Source: Vibrio agarilyticus
GTDB taxonomy: Bacteria; Pseudomonadota; Gammaproteobacteria; Enterobacterales; Vibrionaceae
Assembly (NCBI RefSeq): GCF_012641465.1
Contig: NZ_JABAIK010000024.1
Location: 1-46,267, forward strand
Direction of reading: 5' to 3'
Length of the DNA: 46,267 nt
Notes under the pieces: model-generated
Told to the model about the DNA's origin: nothing
Seen by the model: the letters and a program-made list of their open reading frames with translations, nothing else
The model's database searches: none
Program-made: the position numbers and the translations under genes
Shown: in pieces, positions 1 to 8,559 of the stretch
Layout: the number at the start of each line of letters is the position of its first letter
How positions within the stretch are numbered: the first letter of the stretch is position 1

Positions 1-71
1 GTAGTTCAGTTGGTTAGAATACCGGCCTGTCACGCCGGGGGTCGCGGGTTCGAGTCCCGTCCGCTCCGCCA
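1..71 (+). tRNA. tRNA-Asp (GTC anticodon), 5' end cut by the window
   Basis: The window begins inside a tRNA. The D arm, a GTC anticodon in the context CCTGTCACG, the T arm GGTTCGAGTCC and the encoded 3' CCA (69-71) are all visible. The first bases of the acceptor stem lie outside the window. GTC reads Asp codons. A Rho-independent terminator follows directly, so this is the last gene of its transcription unit. Confidence 0.95.
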
Positions 72-78
72 CTTATTA

Positions 79-115
79 AGAAGCCCAAGTCGAAAGACTT
101 GGGCTTCTGTTGTTT
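79..115 (+). terminator. Rho-independent terminator of the tRNA-Asp unit
   Basis: A perfect 13-bp stem (79-91 with 96-108) closes a GAAA tetraloop and is followed by TGTTGTTTT. It lies 7 nt after the tRNA CCA. It may also help stop the convergent antiporter gene that ends at 123, although the minus-strand tail has fewer T residues. Confidence 0.9.
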
Positions 116-122
116 TAAAGCG

Positions 123-1418
123 CTATTCAGGAGACTCATCTTTATTTGATTCTTCAATAAATTTGGCTTTTTTGATCATTGGGGTAATGGTTGATCCTTG
201 AACCAAAATTGAAAAAACCACCACAGCGTATGTCATCACCAGAATAATTTCACGCACATCAATGAGCTTATCTGGAAAGACCCAGACCCCTGCTGGAATA
301 GAAAGTGCCATTGCCAGTGCAAGCCCTCCTCGTAAGCCACCCCAAGTCAGAATTCTGACTGACCATGGGTTGTAACATCGAAAGCGATAAAACCCCAGAT
401 AAGCAAGGGAAACGCTCATATAGCGGCCTAGTAGCACTAGTGGAATGGCCAGAGCCATCATTAGCCAATCTTCTTGGTGAAATTGGAACATAAGCATAGC
501 CATGCCAATGAGTAAGAACAATAATCCGTTGAGGAACTCTTCAAGCAATCCCCAAAAGCGGTTTAAATTCATTTTACTTTCTTGTGTAAACCCGGTTTCG
601 CGCGTCCAGTTACCGATAACGATGCCTGAGACAACCATAGCTAATGGACCTGAAACATGAAGCACGCTCGCCAGCGCATAGCCAGCAGTTGGAATACAAA
701 TGGTTAACAATAGCTCCATTGCAGGTTCTTGTGTTGAGCGGATAAGGTAGTGGGCAATAAGGCTAAGAAGGAAGCCATACACAATACCGCCCACCGCTTC
801 TTGCAGAAAAAGCAGCGAAACGCCCTCAAAGGTGGGTTGTGAGGACCCAAATGCTAACGTATACAGAGTGACAAAAATGACCAAGCCAAACCCATCGTTA
901 AATAATGACTCCCCCTCAATTTGAGTCGATATTTGGGTTGGCGCATGCATTTTTTTGACAATTGCGAGCACGGCGATGGGATCGGTTGGTGATATTAACG
1001 CACCAAACAAAAGGCAGTGGACTAAATTTAGTGGTATTTCAATCCATTGACAAATTGCATACAGCGCGCAGCCAATAAAAAAGGTCGAAAAAAGAGTAGC
1101 GCCTAATGCAAGAACTGCAATCTCCCACTTTTGCGCTTTTAAGTTATGGAGCGAAATTCCAAGCCCACCTGCAAACAGTAAAAATCCGAGTACGCCATCG
1201 AGTAAGAAGTCTTTGAAGTCGATACTGGCCATTGTCTGGCTCGCGAAATGCGTGAGAGGCACCCATTCGTTCTGGCCAATGATGATGATGAGTAAAGAAA
1301 TAGCTAATGAAGTCGCGGTGATCGCTATGGTCGACTGAAAATGACCGAATTTGCTGTTAAATAACGCGATTAAAATCGCCGCGCAGGACATAAAACAGAG
1401 TGTGTAATAGACCGACAT
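123..1418 (-). CDS. Na+/H+ antiporter, NhaP/CPA1-type
   Basis: This is a polytopic inner-membrane protein of about 430 aa with roughly 12 hydrophobic segments. It matches the CPA1 (NhaP/NHE) monovalent cation:proton antiporters, which exchange cytoplasmic Na+ or K+ for protons. Characteristic parts are the LISPTDPIAV motif (the ion-binding Asp of the family), EGESLFNDG, and the late WGGLRGGLALAMAL motif. The tail is short and charged (ESNKDESPE). The start is uncertain. In-frame starts lie at 1478, 1445 and 1418; I chose 1418 (MSVYYTLCF) because it opens directly into the first membrane segment, but none has a strong ribosome-binding site. It is divergent from metH and ends convergent with the tRNA-Asp terminator. 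The exact ion specificity cannot be read from the sequence. Confidence 0.88.
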   Translation of the reverse strand: MSVYYTLCFMSCAAILIALFNSKFGHFQSTIAITATSLAISLLIIIIGQNEWVPLTHFASQTMASIDFKDFLLDGVLGFLLFAGGLGISLHNLKAQKWEIAVLALGATLFSTFFIGCALYAICQWIEIPLNLVHCLLFGALISPTDPIAVLAIVKKMHAPTQISTQIEGESLFNDGFGLVIFVTLYTLAFGSSQPTFEGVSLLFLQEAVGGIVYGFLLSLIAHYLIRSTQEPAMELLLTICIPTAGYALASVLHVSGPLAMVVSGIVIGNWTRETGFTQESKMNLNRFWGLLEEFLNGLLFLLIGMAMLMFQFHQEDWLMMALAIPLVLLGRYMSVSLAYLGFYRFRCYNPWSVRILTWGGLRGGLALAMALSIPAGVWVFPDKLIDVREIILVMTYAVVVFSILVQGSTITPMIKKAKFIEESNKDESPE

Positions 1419-1513
1419 AGACCCGAGTAATTTGAGATGTACCATCGAAATTCTTGACCCATTCCATCTAATTGGCAAATTAGTGGTGAATAAAAAAACA
1501 AGTCAATGAATTT

Positions 1514-1529
1514 AGACGTCTAGACTCCT
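1514..1529. promoter_or_regulatory. Tandem MetJ-like (Met box) operator upstream of metH
   Basis: A perfect Met box AGACGTCT (1514-1521) is followed immediately by AGACTCCT (1522-1529), 6 of 8 to consensus. MetJ, the SAM-dependent methionine repressor, binds two or more adjacent 8-bp boxes. The site is about 50 nt upstream of the metH start, just before a -10-like TATGAT (1538-1543). It would therefore overlap the promoter. MetJ control of metH here is inferred. Confidence 0.7.
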
Positions 1530-1579
1530 AATTTTTCTATGATAGGATGTAACGATTATCTAAGGAAAGAGGTGGTATC

Positions 1580-4500
1580 GTGAAAGCGGAAGTAAGACAG
1601 AGTCTCGAAAATCAGTTGCAGCAACGGATATTGCTCATTGATGGTGGTATGGGGACTATGATCCAAGGGTATCGCTTGGACGAAGCAGCGTATCGAGGTG
1701 AGCGATTTGTCAGTTGGCATTGCGATCTCAAAGGTAATAATGATCTTCTTGTGCTTACGCAGCCCCAACTGATCAAACAAATTCATAGCGACTACCTTGA
1801 AGCTGGCGCTGATATTCTCGAAACCAATACATTTAACGCCACGACGATCGCCATGGCTGATTATGACATGGCCTCAATTAGTGCTGAGATTAACTTTGAG
1901 GCGGCGCGCATTGCCCGTCAAGCTGCTGATGAGTGGAGTGTAAAAACACCTGAGAAGCCACGTTATGTGGCCGGTGTACTTGGTCCTACCAATCGAACGT
2001 GTTCAATTTCACCCGATGTGAATGATCCTGGATACCGAAACGTCTCTTTTGATCAGCTAGTCGAGGCGTATTCAGAATCGACCCGCGCGCTTATTGAAGG
2101 CGGTGTTGATCTTATTCTTATCGAAACAATTTTTGATACCCTCAACGCTAAAGCTTGTGCGTTTGCAGTTGAAACAGTGTTTGACCAGATGGGGGTTACT
2201 TTACCGGTCATGATTTCAGGCACAATTACTGACGCCTCTGGGCGCACGTTATCAGGGCAAACAACAGAAGCTTTCTACAATTCTTTGCGTCATGTCAGAC
2301 CGATTTCATTTGGCCTGAACTGCGCTCTTGGCCCTGATGAGCTGCGCCCTTATGTTGCTGAGTTATCTCGCATTTCAGAAAGCTATATTTCAGTTCACCC
2401 CAACGCGGGGTTACCAAACGCCTTTGGTGAATACGATTTGTCACCAGAAGATATGGCTGAACACGTCAAAGAATGGGCAGAAAGCGGCTTTCTTAATTTA
2501 ATTGGCGGTTGCTGCGGTACAACACCAGACCATATTGCAGCAATGGCACGAGCAGTCGATGGCCTTGCGCCACGACCACTTCCCGAGATTAATATCTCTT
2601 GCAGGCTCTCAGGTTTAGAGCCACTTACGATTGAAAAAGAGACGTTATTCATTAATGTTGGTGAGCGAACCAATGTAACAGGTTCGGCACGATTTAAACG
2701 CCTTATCAAAGAAGAGCTTTACGATGAAGCTTTGGAAGTGGCTCGTCAACAAGTTGAAAATGGCGCGCAGATCATTGATATCAACATGGATGAAGGCATG
2801 CTTGATGCCGAAGCCTCAATGGTTCGGTTTCTCAATTTGTGCGCCTCAGAACCTGAAATTGCCAAGGTCCCGATCATGGTCGACTCCTCAAAATGGGAGG
2901 TGATTGAGGCCGGGTTAAAGTGCATTCAAGGCAAGGGGATTGTTAACTCCATTTCACTGAAAGAAGGCAAAGCTAAATTTATCGAGCAGGCCAAACTGAT
3001 TCGGCGCTATGGCGCGGCAGTGATCGTTATGGCATTTGATGAAGTAGGCCAAGCAGATACCCGCGAAAGAAAACTCGAAATCTGTACTAACGCATACCGT
3101 ATTTTAGTCGATGAAGTGGGTTTTCCACCCGAAGATATCATCTTTGACCCCAATATTTTTGCCGTGGCAACCGGTATTGAAGAGCATAATAACTATGCGG
3201 TTGATTTCATCGAAGCGGTTGCTGACATTAAGCGAGATTTGCCTCATGCCATGATTTCAGGTGGCGTATCAAACGTTTCATTTTCTTTTCGCGGAAACAA
3301 TTATGTCCGTGAAGCGATTCACGCAGTCTTTCTGTATCACTGTTTTAAAAATGGTATGGACATGGGAATCGTTAACGCAGGTCAGCTTGAGATCTACGAT
3401 AACGTGCCCGATGAATTAAAAGAGGCGGTTGAAGATGTGGTACTCAATCGCCGTGATGATGCGACAGAACGTCTGCTTGAGTTGGCGGAAGGCTATCGAG
3501 AGAACGCTGTTGGCAAAGCAGAGGATCTTTCGGCTCTCGAATGGCGCACCTGGTCTGTTGAAAAACGTCTTGAACACGCGCTCGTTAAGGGAATTACGGA
3601 ATTTATTGTTCAAGATACAGAAGAAGCTCGTCAGCTCGCCAGCAAGCCACTCGAGGTGATTGAAGGGCCACTCATGGATGGAATGAATGTGGTCGGCGAC
3701 TTGTTTGGTGAAGGAAAAATGTTTTTGCCTCAGGTCGTTAAATCTGCGCGAGTGATGAAGCAGGCAGTGGCTCATTTAGAGCCATTTATTAATGCTGAGA
3801 AGCAAGCCGGATCCTCTAACGGTAAGATCTTATTGGCGACAGTGAAAGGTGATGTTCATGACATTGGTAAGAATATCGTTGGGGTGGTTTTGCAATGCAA
3901 TAATTACGAGATAATTGATCTTGGGGTTATGGTCCCTTGTGAGCAGATACTGAAAGTGGCCAAAGAAGAACAAGTTGATATTATTGGTTTATCAGGACTT
4001 ATCACGCCATCACTTGATGAAATGGTCCATGTAGCTAAAGAGATGGAGCGGCAAGGGTTTGATCTCCCACTGCTGATTGGCGGAGCAACGACTTCCAAGG
4101 CCCATACTGCGGTAAAAATTGAACAAAATTATTCTCATCCAGTGGTTTATGTAAATAATGCCTCACGTGCGGTTGGTGTGTGTGCTTCGCTGCTGTCACC
4201 GACATTAAAAGAGCCTTTTGTTGAAAAGTTGCAAGCCGATTATGAGGTTGTTCGTGAGCAGCATGCTCGTAAGCGACCAAGGACTAAACCTGTGACTCTC
4301 GACACTGCAAGAAAGAATAAAGCGGCGATTGATTGGCCAAATTACACCCCGCCAGTTCCACTGATGCCTGGCGTTCACCAATACGATGATGTCTCGGTCG
4401 CCACGCTGCGAAATTACATTGATTGGACGCCGTTTTTTATGACTTGGTCGTTAGTTGGCAAGTATCCAACCATTTTGCAGCATGAAGAGGTGGGAGAAGA

Positions 4501-5260
4501 AGCACAACGTTTATTTGCTGATGCGAATGATTGGCTCAATCGTATTGAAAAAGACTCGATGCTCAAAGTGAAAGGGATTTGTGGATTATTCCCTGCCGCG
4601 AGTGTCGGTGACGATATTGAAGTGTATCAAGATGAAACCCGCTCTGAAGTGGTAGAAGTCTTACACCATCTGCGGCAACAAACCGAAAAGCCCAAGGGTT
4701 ATAATTATTGCTTGGCAGATTTTATTGCACCGAAAGATCATCAAAAAACCGATTGGATTGGCGCTTTTGCTGTCACAGGTGGCATCGGCGAACGCGAGCT
4801 TGCGGATGAATTTAAAGCCCAAGGTGATGACTATAATGCCATCATGATCCAAGCGGTAGCCGATCGTTTGGCAGAGGCGTTTGCGGAATATTTACATGAG
4901 CAAATCCGCACGCGGATCTGGGGTTACTCGCCAAATGAAAATCTGAGTAATGAGGATTTAGTACGAGAAAAATATCAAGGGATCCGCCCAGCTCCTGGTT
5001 ACCCTGCGTGTCCTGAGCATACAGAAAAAGCCGCAATTTGGCGCTTGTTGAACGTTGAAGATGCGATTGGAATGTCCCTAACCAGCAGCTACGCGATGTG
5101 GCCCGGGGCCTCGGTTTCTGGGTGGTATTTCTCTCATCCAGAAGCGCGTTATTTTGCTGTTGCTCAGATTCAAGATGATCAGGTGCAAAGTTACGCTGAC
5201 CGTAAAGGGTGGGATCGCCTCGAAGCTGAAAAATGGCTGGGTCCAAATATCAATGGCTAA
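1580..5260 (+). CDS. metH: Cobalamin-dependent methionine synthase MetH
   Basis: MetH transfers a methyl group from 5-methyltetrahydrofolate to homocysteine through methylcobalamin, giving methionine and tetrahydrofolate. The protein is 1226 aa, essentially the E. coli length, with all four modules. The homocysteine-binding barrel carries the zinc cysteines (NCALG near residue 247 and GGCCGT near 310). The pterin-binding barrel spans about 350-620. The cobalamin cap and Rossmann domains carry DVHDIGKN near 757, whose His is the lower cobalt ligand. The C-terminal reactivation domain has [12 protein letters not shown] near 1135 for SAM binding. The start is GTG, preceded by a strong AAGGAAAGAGG at 1562-1572. 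Tandem Met boxes upstream suggest repression by MetJ. No B12 riboswitch is apparent in the short leader. Confidence 0.98.
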   Translation: MKAEVRQSLENQLQQRILLIDGGMGTMIQGYRLDEAAYRGERFVSWHCDLKGNNDLLVLTQPQLIKQIHSDYLEAGADILETNTFNATTIAMADYDMASISAEINFEAARIARQAADEWSVKTPEKPRYVAGVLGPTNRTCSISPDVNDPGYRNVSFDQLVEAYSESTRALIEGGVDLILIETIFDTLNAKACAFAVETVFDQMGVTLPVMISGTITDASGRTLSGQTTEAFYNSLRHVRPISFGLNCALGPDELRPYVAELSRISESYISVHPNAGLPNAFGEYDLSPEDMAEHVKEWAESGFLNLIGGCCGTTPDHIAAMARAVDGLAPRPLPEINISCRLSGLEPLTIEKETLFINVGERTNVTGSARFKRLIKEELYDEALEVARQQVENGAQIIDINMDEGMLDAEASMVRFLNLCASEPEIAKVPIMVDSSKWEVIEAGLKCIQGKGIVNSISLKEGKAKFIEQAKLIRRYGAAVIVMAFDEVGQADTRERKLEICTNAYRILVDEVGFPPEDIIFDPNIFAVATGIEEHNNYAVDFIEAVADIKRDLPHAMISGGVSNVSFSFRGNNYVREAIHAVFLYHCFKNGMDMGIVNAGQLEIYDNVPDELKEAVEDVVLNRRDDATERLLELAEGYRENAVGKAEDLSALEWRTWSVEKRLEHALVKGITEFIVQDTEEARQLASKPLEVIEGPLMDGMNVVGDLFGEGKMFLPQVVKSARVMKQAVAHLEPFINAEKQAGSSNGKILLATVKGDVHDIGKNIVGVVLQCNNYEIIDLGVMVPCEQILKVAKEEQVDIIGLSGLITPSLDEMVHVAKEMERQGFDLPLLIGGATTSKAHTAVKIEQNYSHPVVYVNNASRAVGVCASLLSPTLKEPFVEKLQADYEVVREQHARKRPRTKPVTLDTARKNKAAIDWPNYTPPVPLMPGVHQYDDVSVATLRNYIDWTPFFMTWSLVGKYPTILQHEEVGEEAQRLFADANDWLNRIEKDSMLKVKGICGLFPAASVGDDIEVYQDETRSEVVEVLHHLRQQTEKPKGYNYCLADFIAPKDHQKTDWIGAFAVTGGIGERELADEFKAQGDDYNAIMIQAVADRLAEAFAEYLHEQIRTRIWGYSPNENLSNEDLVREKYQGIRPAPGYPACPEHTEKAAIWRLLNVEDAIGMSLTSSYAMWPGASVSGWYFSHPEARYFAVAQIQDDQVQSYADRKGWDRLEAEKWLGPNING

Positions 5261-5322
5261 GGGCGATACCCAGACCGCCCTGCAACTTCAAGTGGGATGG
5301 TTTTATCGTTGATGCTTATAGC

Positions 5323-5364
5323 AGCGCGGTCTTTACCGTGAATATTCACTGTTTGGACCGCGCT
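5323..5364. other. Nested hairpin between metH and the lipoprotein gene
   Basis: An outer 9-bp stem (5323-5331 with 5356-5364, GC-rich) encloses a perfect 12-nt palindrome, GTGAATATTCAC (5339-5350). It lies between two convergent genes, so a shared terminator is the simplest role. Neither strand has a good T run after the stem. Confidence 0.5.
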
Positions 5365-5402
5365 TTGCTCACTTTAGTACCACTGTCATGCGGGAGCTAC
5401 TG

Positions 5403-6410
5403 TCACTTTGGAACGACAGTCACTTTAACGGCAGCATGATAAATGGGGATATTTGATCCCCATTTATCTTCAGTGTTGACACTTGTATCGTCACCCAAAG
5501 AGGGCTGATAGAGCGCTTCAATTGTCACAGCATTGCTGGGTCTAAGACCAATGATCTGATTTTTATCATCAATGTGAACCCGAGAAGGGCGAGCGTTACG
5601 CCATGTGACGCGATTAGACACATCAATAACTGTACCATCACTGTATTTGGCTTGAACGGATATTGGGTAGTTTGAACCTTGAGGCAAGGTCACTTGGTTT
5701 GGAGTGATGATCAAATCAATGAGCTGAGAGTCGACAATTCGCAAACGGATCTCAGTTTTAACATTCTGATAGTGAGCTTGAACATGCGCAGCAGAGGTGA
5801 GCTGCTTTGCGTTAACCACCCCTTTTGGTGACACATGCAGCATATTAGGGGTTGTGCTTCCCCAGCGTGCTTGTTCGGTAATGATACGTGATGTGTTGTC
5901 ACTGTAGTAGCCAATCAATTTTAAGGCCTGTTTGCCACCAAGAGGTATGTCAGGTTTGTCGCTGAGGATCTCAAGTCGCATTAGTTTAGCTGGCTCAGCA
6001 AACACTGCCAAAGGTGGGCTGTATAAAGAACCCCACTGCGCGGTAATCGCAGAGGCCCCATAGGCTTTTTTTGCCGTGACTCTTCCTTGGCTATCAATGT
6101 TGATGATAGAGCCAAACCCGCTATGCCAGGTGATATTTTTCACTAGAGCATGGCGATTACCTGCGCTGTCATAGCCAATGAGAGCGAGTTGCCGCTGCGC
6201 GCCTTTTGTAAGTGCGAATGGAGCGAGTGAGCGATACTGGCTTAGACGATGTTTTGGTGCCGTCTCGGCTGAATTTGGTGTTCCATCTTTGATGTCATCG
6301 AAGTGAACAATCTCAATGTTGGTAATGTCATGATGAGGGTCATCACACCCCGTTGTTAATAATAAAACCAGAGTAAAGAAAGAGACAAAACCCCAGGTTT
6401 TTCGCTTCAT
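5403..6410 (-). CDS. Putative lipoprotein with three Ig-like (BIG2-type) repeats
   Basis: The product is 335 aa. Its N-terminus MKRKTWGFVSFFTLVLLLTT ends in a lipobox (LTTGC), so it should be lipidated at that Cys and anchored in an envelope membrane. Three repeats of about 85 residues follow. Each has a 'G.QxxLxxxGYDSAGN'-like strand, a W or V position and a G-V-xAKK/NAK turn, as in bacterial Ig-like group 2 domains. These occur in adhesins and envelope proteins and have no fixed function. I chose 6410 because AAGGAGTGGCAA precedes that ATG; the in-frame ATG at 6431 has no such site. It is convergent with metH and downstream of the lysC terminator. I do not recognise a specific gene. Confidence 0.8.
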   Translation of the reverse strand: MKRKTWGFVSFFTLVLLLTTGCDDPHHDITNIEIVHFDDIKDGTPNSAETAPKHRLSQYRSLAPFALTKGAQRQLALIGYDSAGNRHALVKNITWHSGFGSIINIDSQGRVTAKKAYGASAITAQWGSLYSPPLAVFAEPAKLMRLEILSDKPDIPLGGKQALKLIGYYSDNTSRIITEQARWGSTTPNMLHVSPKGVVNAKQLTSAAHVQAHYQNVKTEIRLRIVDSQLIDLIITPNQVTLPQGSNYPISVQAKYSDGTVIDVSNRVTWRNARPSRVHIDDKNQIIGLRPSNAVTIEALYQPSLGDDTSVNTEDKWGSNIPIYHAAVKVTVVPK

Positions 6411-6487
6411 TTGCCACTCCTTGGCAACCATACACGCTGGAGTTAAGTTTAGAAGTGGTTGAAAGACTTTGCCGTAAGGATGTGATG

Positions 6488-6527
6488 AAAAAAATAAAGC
6501 TTCTGAGAAGTATGAGTGCTCAGAAGC
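6488..6527 (-). terminator. Rho-independent terminator of lysC
   Basis: Read on the minus strand, a 9-bp stem (6519-6527 with 6499-6507) is followed by TTTATTTTTTT. It lies about 185 nt beyond the lysC stop. The ERIC-like element at 6564-6702 sits between stop and terminator. Confidence 0.8.
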
Positions 6528-6563
6528 CTTACAGAGTGAGTCGCGCCAGGTTTTATGTTCTTT

Positions 6564-6702
6564 CCACTTGAAGCTGCAGGGCTTTTAAAAAATTAAGGGG
6601 CAGGCTCTCACAAACTTCATCACATAGATTTTCTATGTGATGAAGTGCTCAGAGGCCTTGTTCGTACGCCGCCTACCTGCCACTCCAAGTTATTTGGTTA
6701 TA
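6564..6702. repeat. ERIC-like interspersed repeat in the lysC 3' UTR
   Basis: Imperfect terminal inverted repeats (6565-6580 and 6675-6690, 12 of 16 matching) flank a central 14-bp hairpin (6615-6628 with 6632-6645). On the minus strand the edges read CAGGTAGGCGGC and, near the far end, CTGCAGCTTCAAG. That layout resembles ERIC-type elements of enterobacteria and vibrios. The family assignment is from memory of the motif. Confidence 0.6.
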
Positions 6703-6712
6703 TTTAAAAAAA

Positions 6713-8065
6713 TTAGTTTTCAAATAGCTCTTTGTGCAACTTTTGAATGGATAAACGCGCGGCAGATTCGTTAACCAAAAAGCACAGGTTGTGGGCACTG
6801 GCGCCGTAACAGATCATTCGTAGATTCACATCTTCTAATGTGCCGAAGACTTGCTTGGCGTAGCCTTTACTTTGACTCATGTTGTTACCTATTAGTGCAA
6901 CCAGACATAAGCCTTGCTCGACTTCCACACTGCACAGATCCTCAAGCTCTTCTCGCGCCGCTTGTGGTAACTGTGGCGCGCCGCCTGAGGTACCAGTGTG
7001 ATCTAGGGTTAAAGATACGCTGATCTCGGAGGTGGTGATAAGATCCACCGAAACTTTATGCTTGGCAAGAATTTCAAAGACTTTGGCCAAAAAGCCATAC
7101 GCGTGAAACATATTTGCGCTGCGCAGTGTCACCATCGTTTGATTGCAGCGCAGAGCGAGCGCGCGAAACAGTGGTGAGCTTTCGACTTGATGACGAATCC
7201 AAGTGCCGCCTTTTTCAGGTGCTTTGGATGAACCGACAAACACCGGAATATCATGGCGTAACGCCGGTAATAGGGTGGATGGATGCAAAATCTTAGCACC
7301 AAAATTAGCCATTTCAGACGCTTCGCTAAAGCTAATTTCAGGGATCGGTTGGGCTTTTTCGGCGATACGCGGATCGGTGGTGTAGATCCCTGGTACGTCG
7401 GTCCAAATTTCTAAACCTTCGGCACGTACCCCTTCAGCAATTAATGCTGCGCTATAATCACTGCCGCCACGACCCAATGTCGTGGTATTACCTTCGTCAT
7501 CCGCACCAATAAACCCTTGGGTTATCACCACGTATTGTTGGCACAGTGGCGCAAGTAGGTTTTGGGCCAGTTGCGCAATCATTTCGACGTTTGGTTCCGC
7601 TTTACCGTAGTTATCGTCAGTACGCAGTACATCCCGAATGTCAAACCGAGTAGCCGAAATGCCACGCTCACACATCAACTGCGTTAAAATATGAGTCGAC
7701 ATCAACTCACCACAGGCAACAAGGTGATCGGTAAGTTTCGCGCTAGGCTGGATGGATGCCGCTTCAGCAAGATTAGCGACGGTATCTAGAATGGATTGTA
7801 CCTCTGCGCGCGTTGCATCAGGGCTATTGAGTTGGGTGAGTATGGCTTCGTGAATGGCGTGAATGTTCTCAAGCAGTTCAACTCGGCGCGATGCCTCACT
7901 CACACCATTAGCCAGTTCCACTAATAGATTGGTAACGCCAGAGCAAGCACTGCTTACCACAAGGCGAGTGCTTGGGTTATTTTCAATAATAGCAGCACAG
8001 CGACTCATCGACTCAAAGTCGGCCACACTGGTGCCCCCAAATTTTGCAACGTTAAATGCGCTCAC
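6713..8065 (-). CDS. lysC: Lysine-sensitive aspartate kinase (aspartokinase III)
   Basis: LysC phosphorylates aspartate to aspartyl-4-phosphate, the committed step toward lysine, threonine, methionine and diaminopimelate. The 450-aa product aligns along its length with E. coli LysC as I remember it. It has KFGGTSVADF near the N-terminus, TTTLGRGGSDY and DIWTDVPGIYTTDPR in the kinase domain, and two C-terminal ACT-type segments (VDLITTSEISVSLTLD and ICYGASAHNLCFLV) that bind lysine. There is no homoserine dehydrogenase fusion. The start is GTG at 8065 with GGGAG 7 nt upstream; the ATG at 8070 is out of frame and stops at once. It is preceded by a lysine riboswitch, so expression should fall when lysine is abundant. 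Confidence 0.97.
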   Translation of the reverse strand: MSAFNVAKFGGTSVADFESMSRCAAIIENNPSTRLVVSSACSGVTNLLVELANGVSEASRRVELLENIHAIHEAILTQLNSPDATRAEVQSILDTVANLAEAASIQPSAKLTDHLVACGELMSTHILTQLMCERGISATRFDIRDVLRTDDNYGKAEPNVEMIAQLAQNLLAPLCQQYVVITQGFIGADDEGNTTTLGRGGSDYSAALIAEGVRAEGLEIWTDVPGIYTTDPRIAEKAQPIPEISFSEASEMANFGAKILHPSTLLPALRHDIPVFVGSSKAPEKGGTWIRHQVESSPLFRALALRCNQTMVTLRSANMFHAYGFLAKVFEILAKHKVSVDLITTSEISVSLTLDHTGTSGGAPQLPQAAREELEDLCSVEVEQGLCLVALIGNNMSQSKGYAKQVFGTLEDVNLRMICYGASAHNLCFLVNESAARLSIQKLHKELFEN

Positions 8066-8179
8066 GGCATTTCTCCCACAGATTTCCTAAAAATGACCAA
8101 CGTTGGTACGCCAACATCCAATGTTTGAGCGAGAGAGGAATTGAGTAATAGAGCGAGGTGCTTTGATTGGGCAAAACCT

Positions 8180-8348
8180 CAGAAGCTCTTCACCAGTAAT
8201 GAACTGATGACAGTTGATGGGAGTCAACCCAAGTCAACCGACAGACAAAGCCGACAACTTTTGTCTATCTCGGCACTGCTCCCCCTGAATAGTTGGTTTT
8301 GGATTTGCGGATCCACCAAATATCTGCCTGGGCAATGCTCCTCTTCTG
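8180..8348 (-). promoter_or_regulatory. Lysine riboswitch (L box) aptamer of lysC
   Basis: On the minus strand the leader has the conserved L-box order. CAGAAGAGGAGCATTGCCCA opens the aptamer, followed by GGGGGAGCAGTGCCGAG, a GTCGGCTTTGTCTGTCGG arm, TTGACTTGGGTTGACTC and CATCAACTGTCATC, then GGTGAAGAGCTTCTG. CAGAAG (8343-8348) pairs with CTTCTG (8180-8185) to close P1. The matches to the E. coli lysC riboswitch are direct and the position is upstream of lysC. The expression platform should lie in 8066-8179. That stretch holds a GTTGG-CGTA-CCAAC hairpin (8102-8115) followed by a short T run, so both termination and SD sequestration are possible. Confidence 0.93.
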
Positions 8349-8559
8349 CATGCAGCTTATGGTTCGAATATGAAATTCACCAACGCGATATATATGGCTT
8401 TGGGTATCAAGCCTTGCTTTAGTGAATAGCTGACCAATAAGTGCGCTTTCATTGAACGGTTTTTCCGCAGAATTGTCAATTGGTAATTTTTCACTAACGC
8501 CTTAGTAACGAATTAGTGAGTCTCGCCATAAGAGAGTATCGGTGCGTTAACATATTACT
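8349..8559 (-). promoter_or_regulatory. lysC promoter region
   Basis: This 211-bp stretch between pglL and the riboswitch has no ORF I would support. A consensus -35 TTGACA occurs on the minus strand at 8474-8479 with a weak -10 candidate (TTCAAT, 8451-8456) at 17-bp spacing. A hairpin with stem TCACTAA/TTAGTGA lies at 8491-8519, just beyond the pglL end, with no T run on either strand. Confidence 0.4.

Noticed and set aside
5233-5439. 68-codon plus-strand ORF overlapping the metH end
   Set aside because: It starts inside metH, has no ribosome-binding site and spans the convergent intergenic hairpin. The peptide has no recognisable domain.
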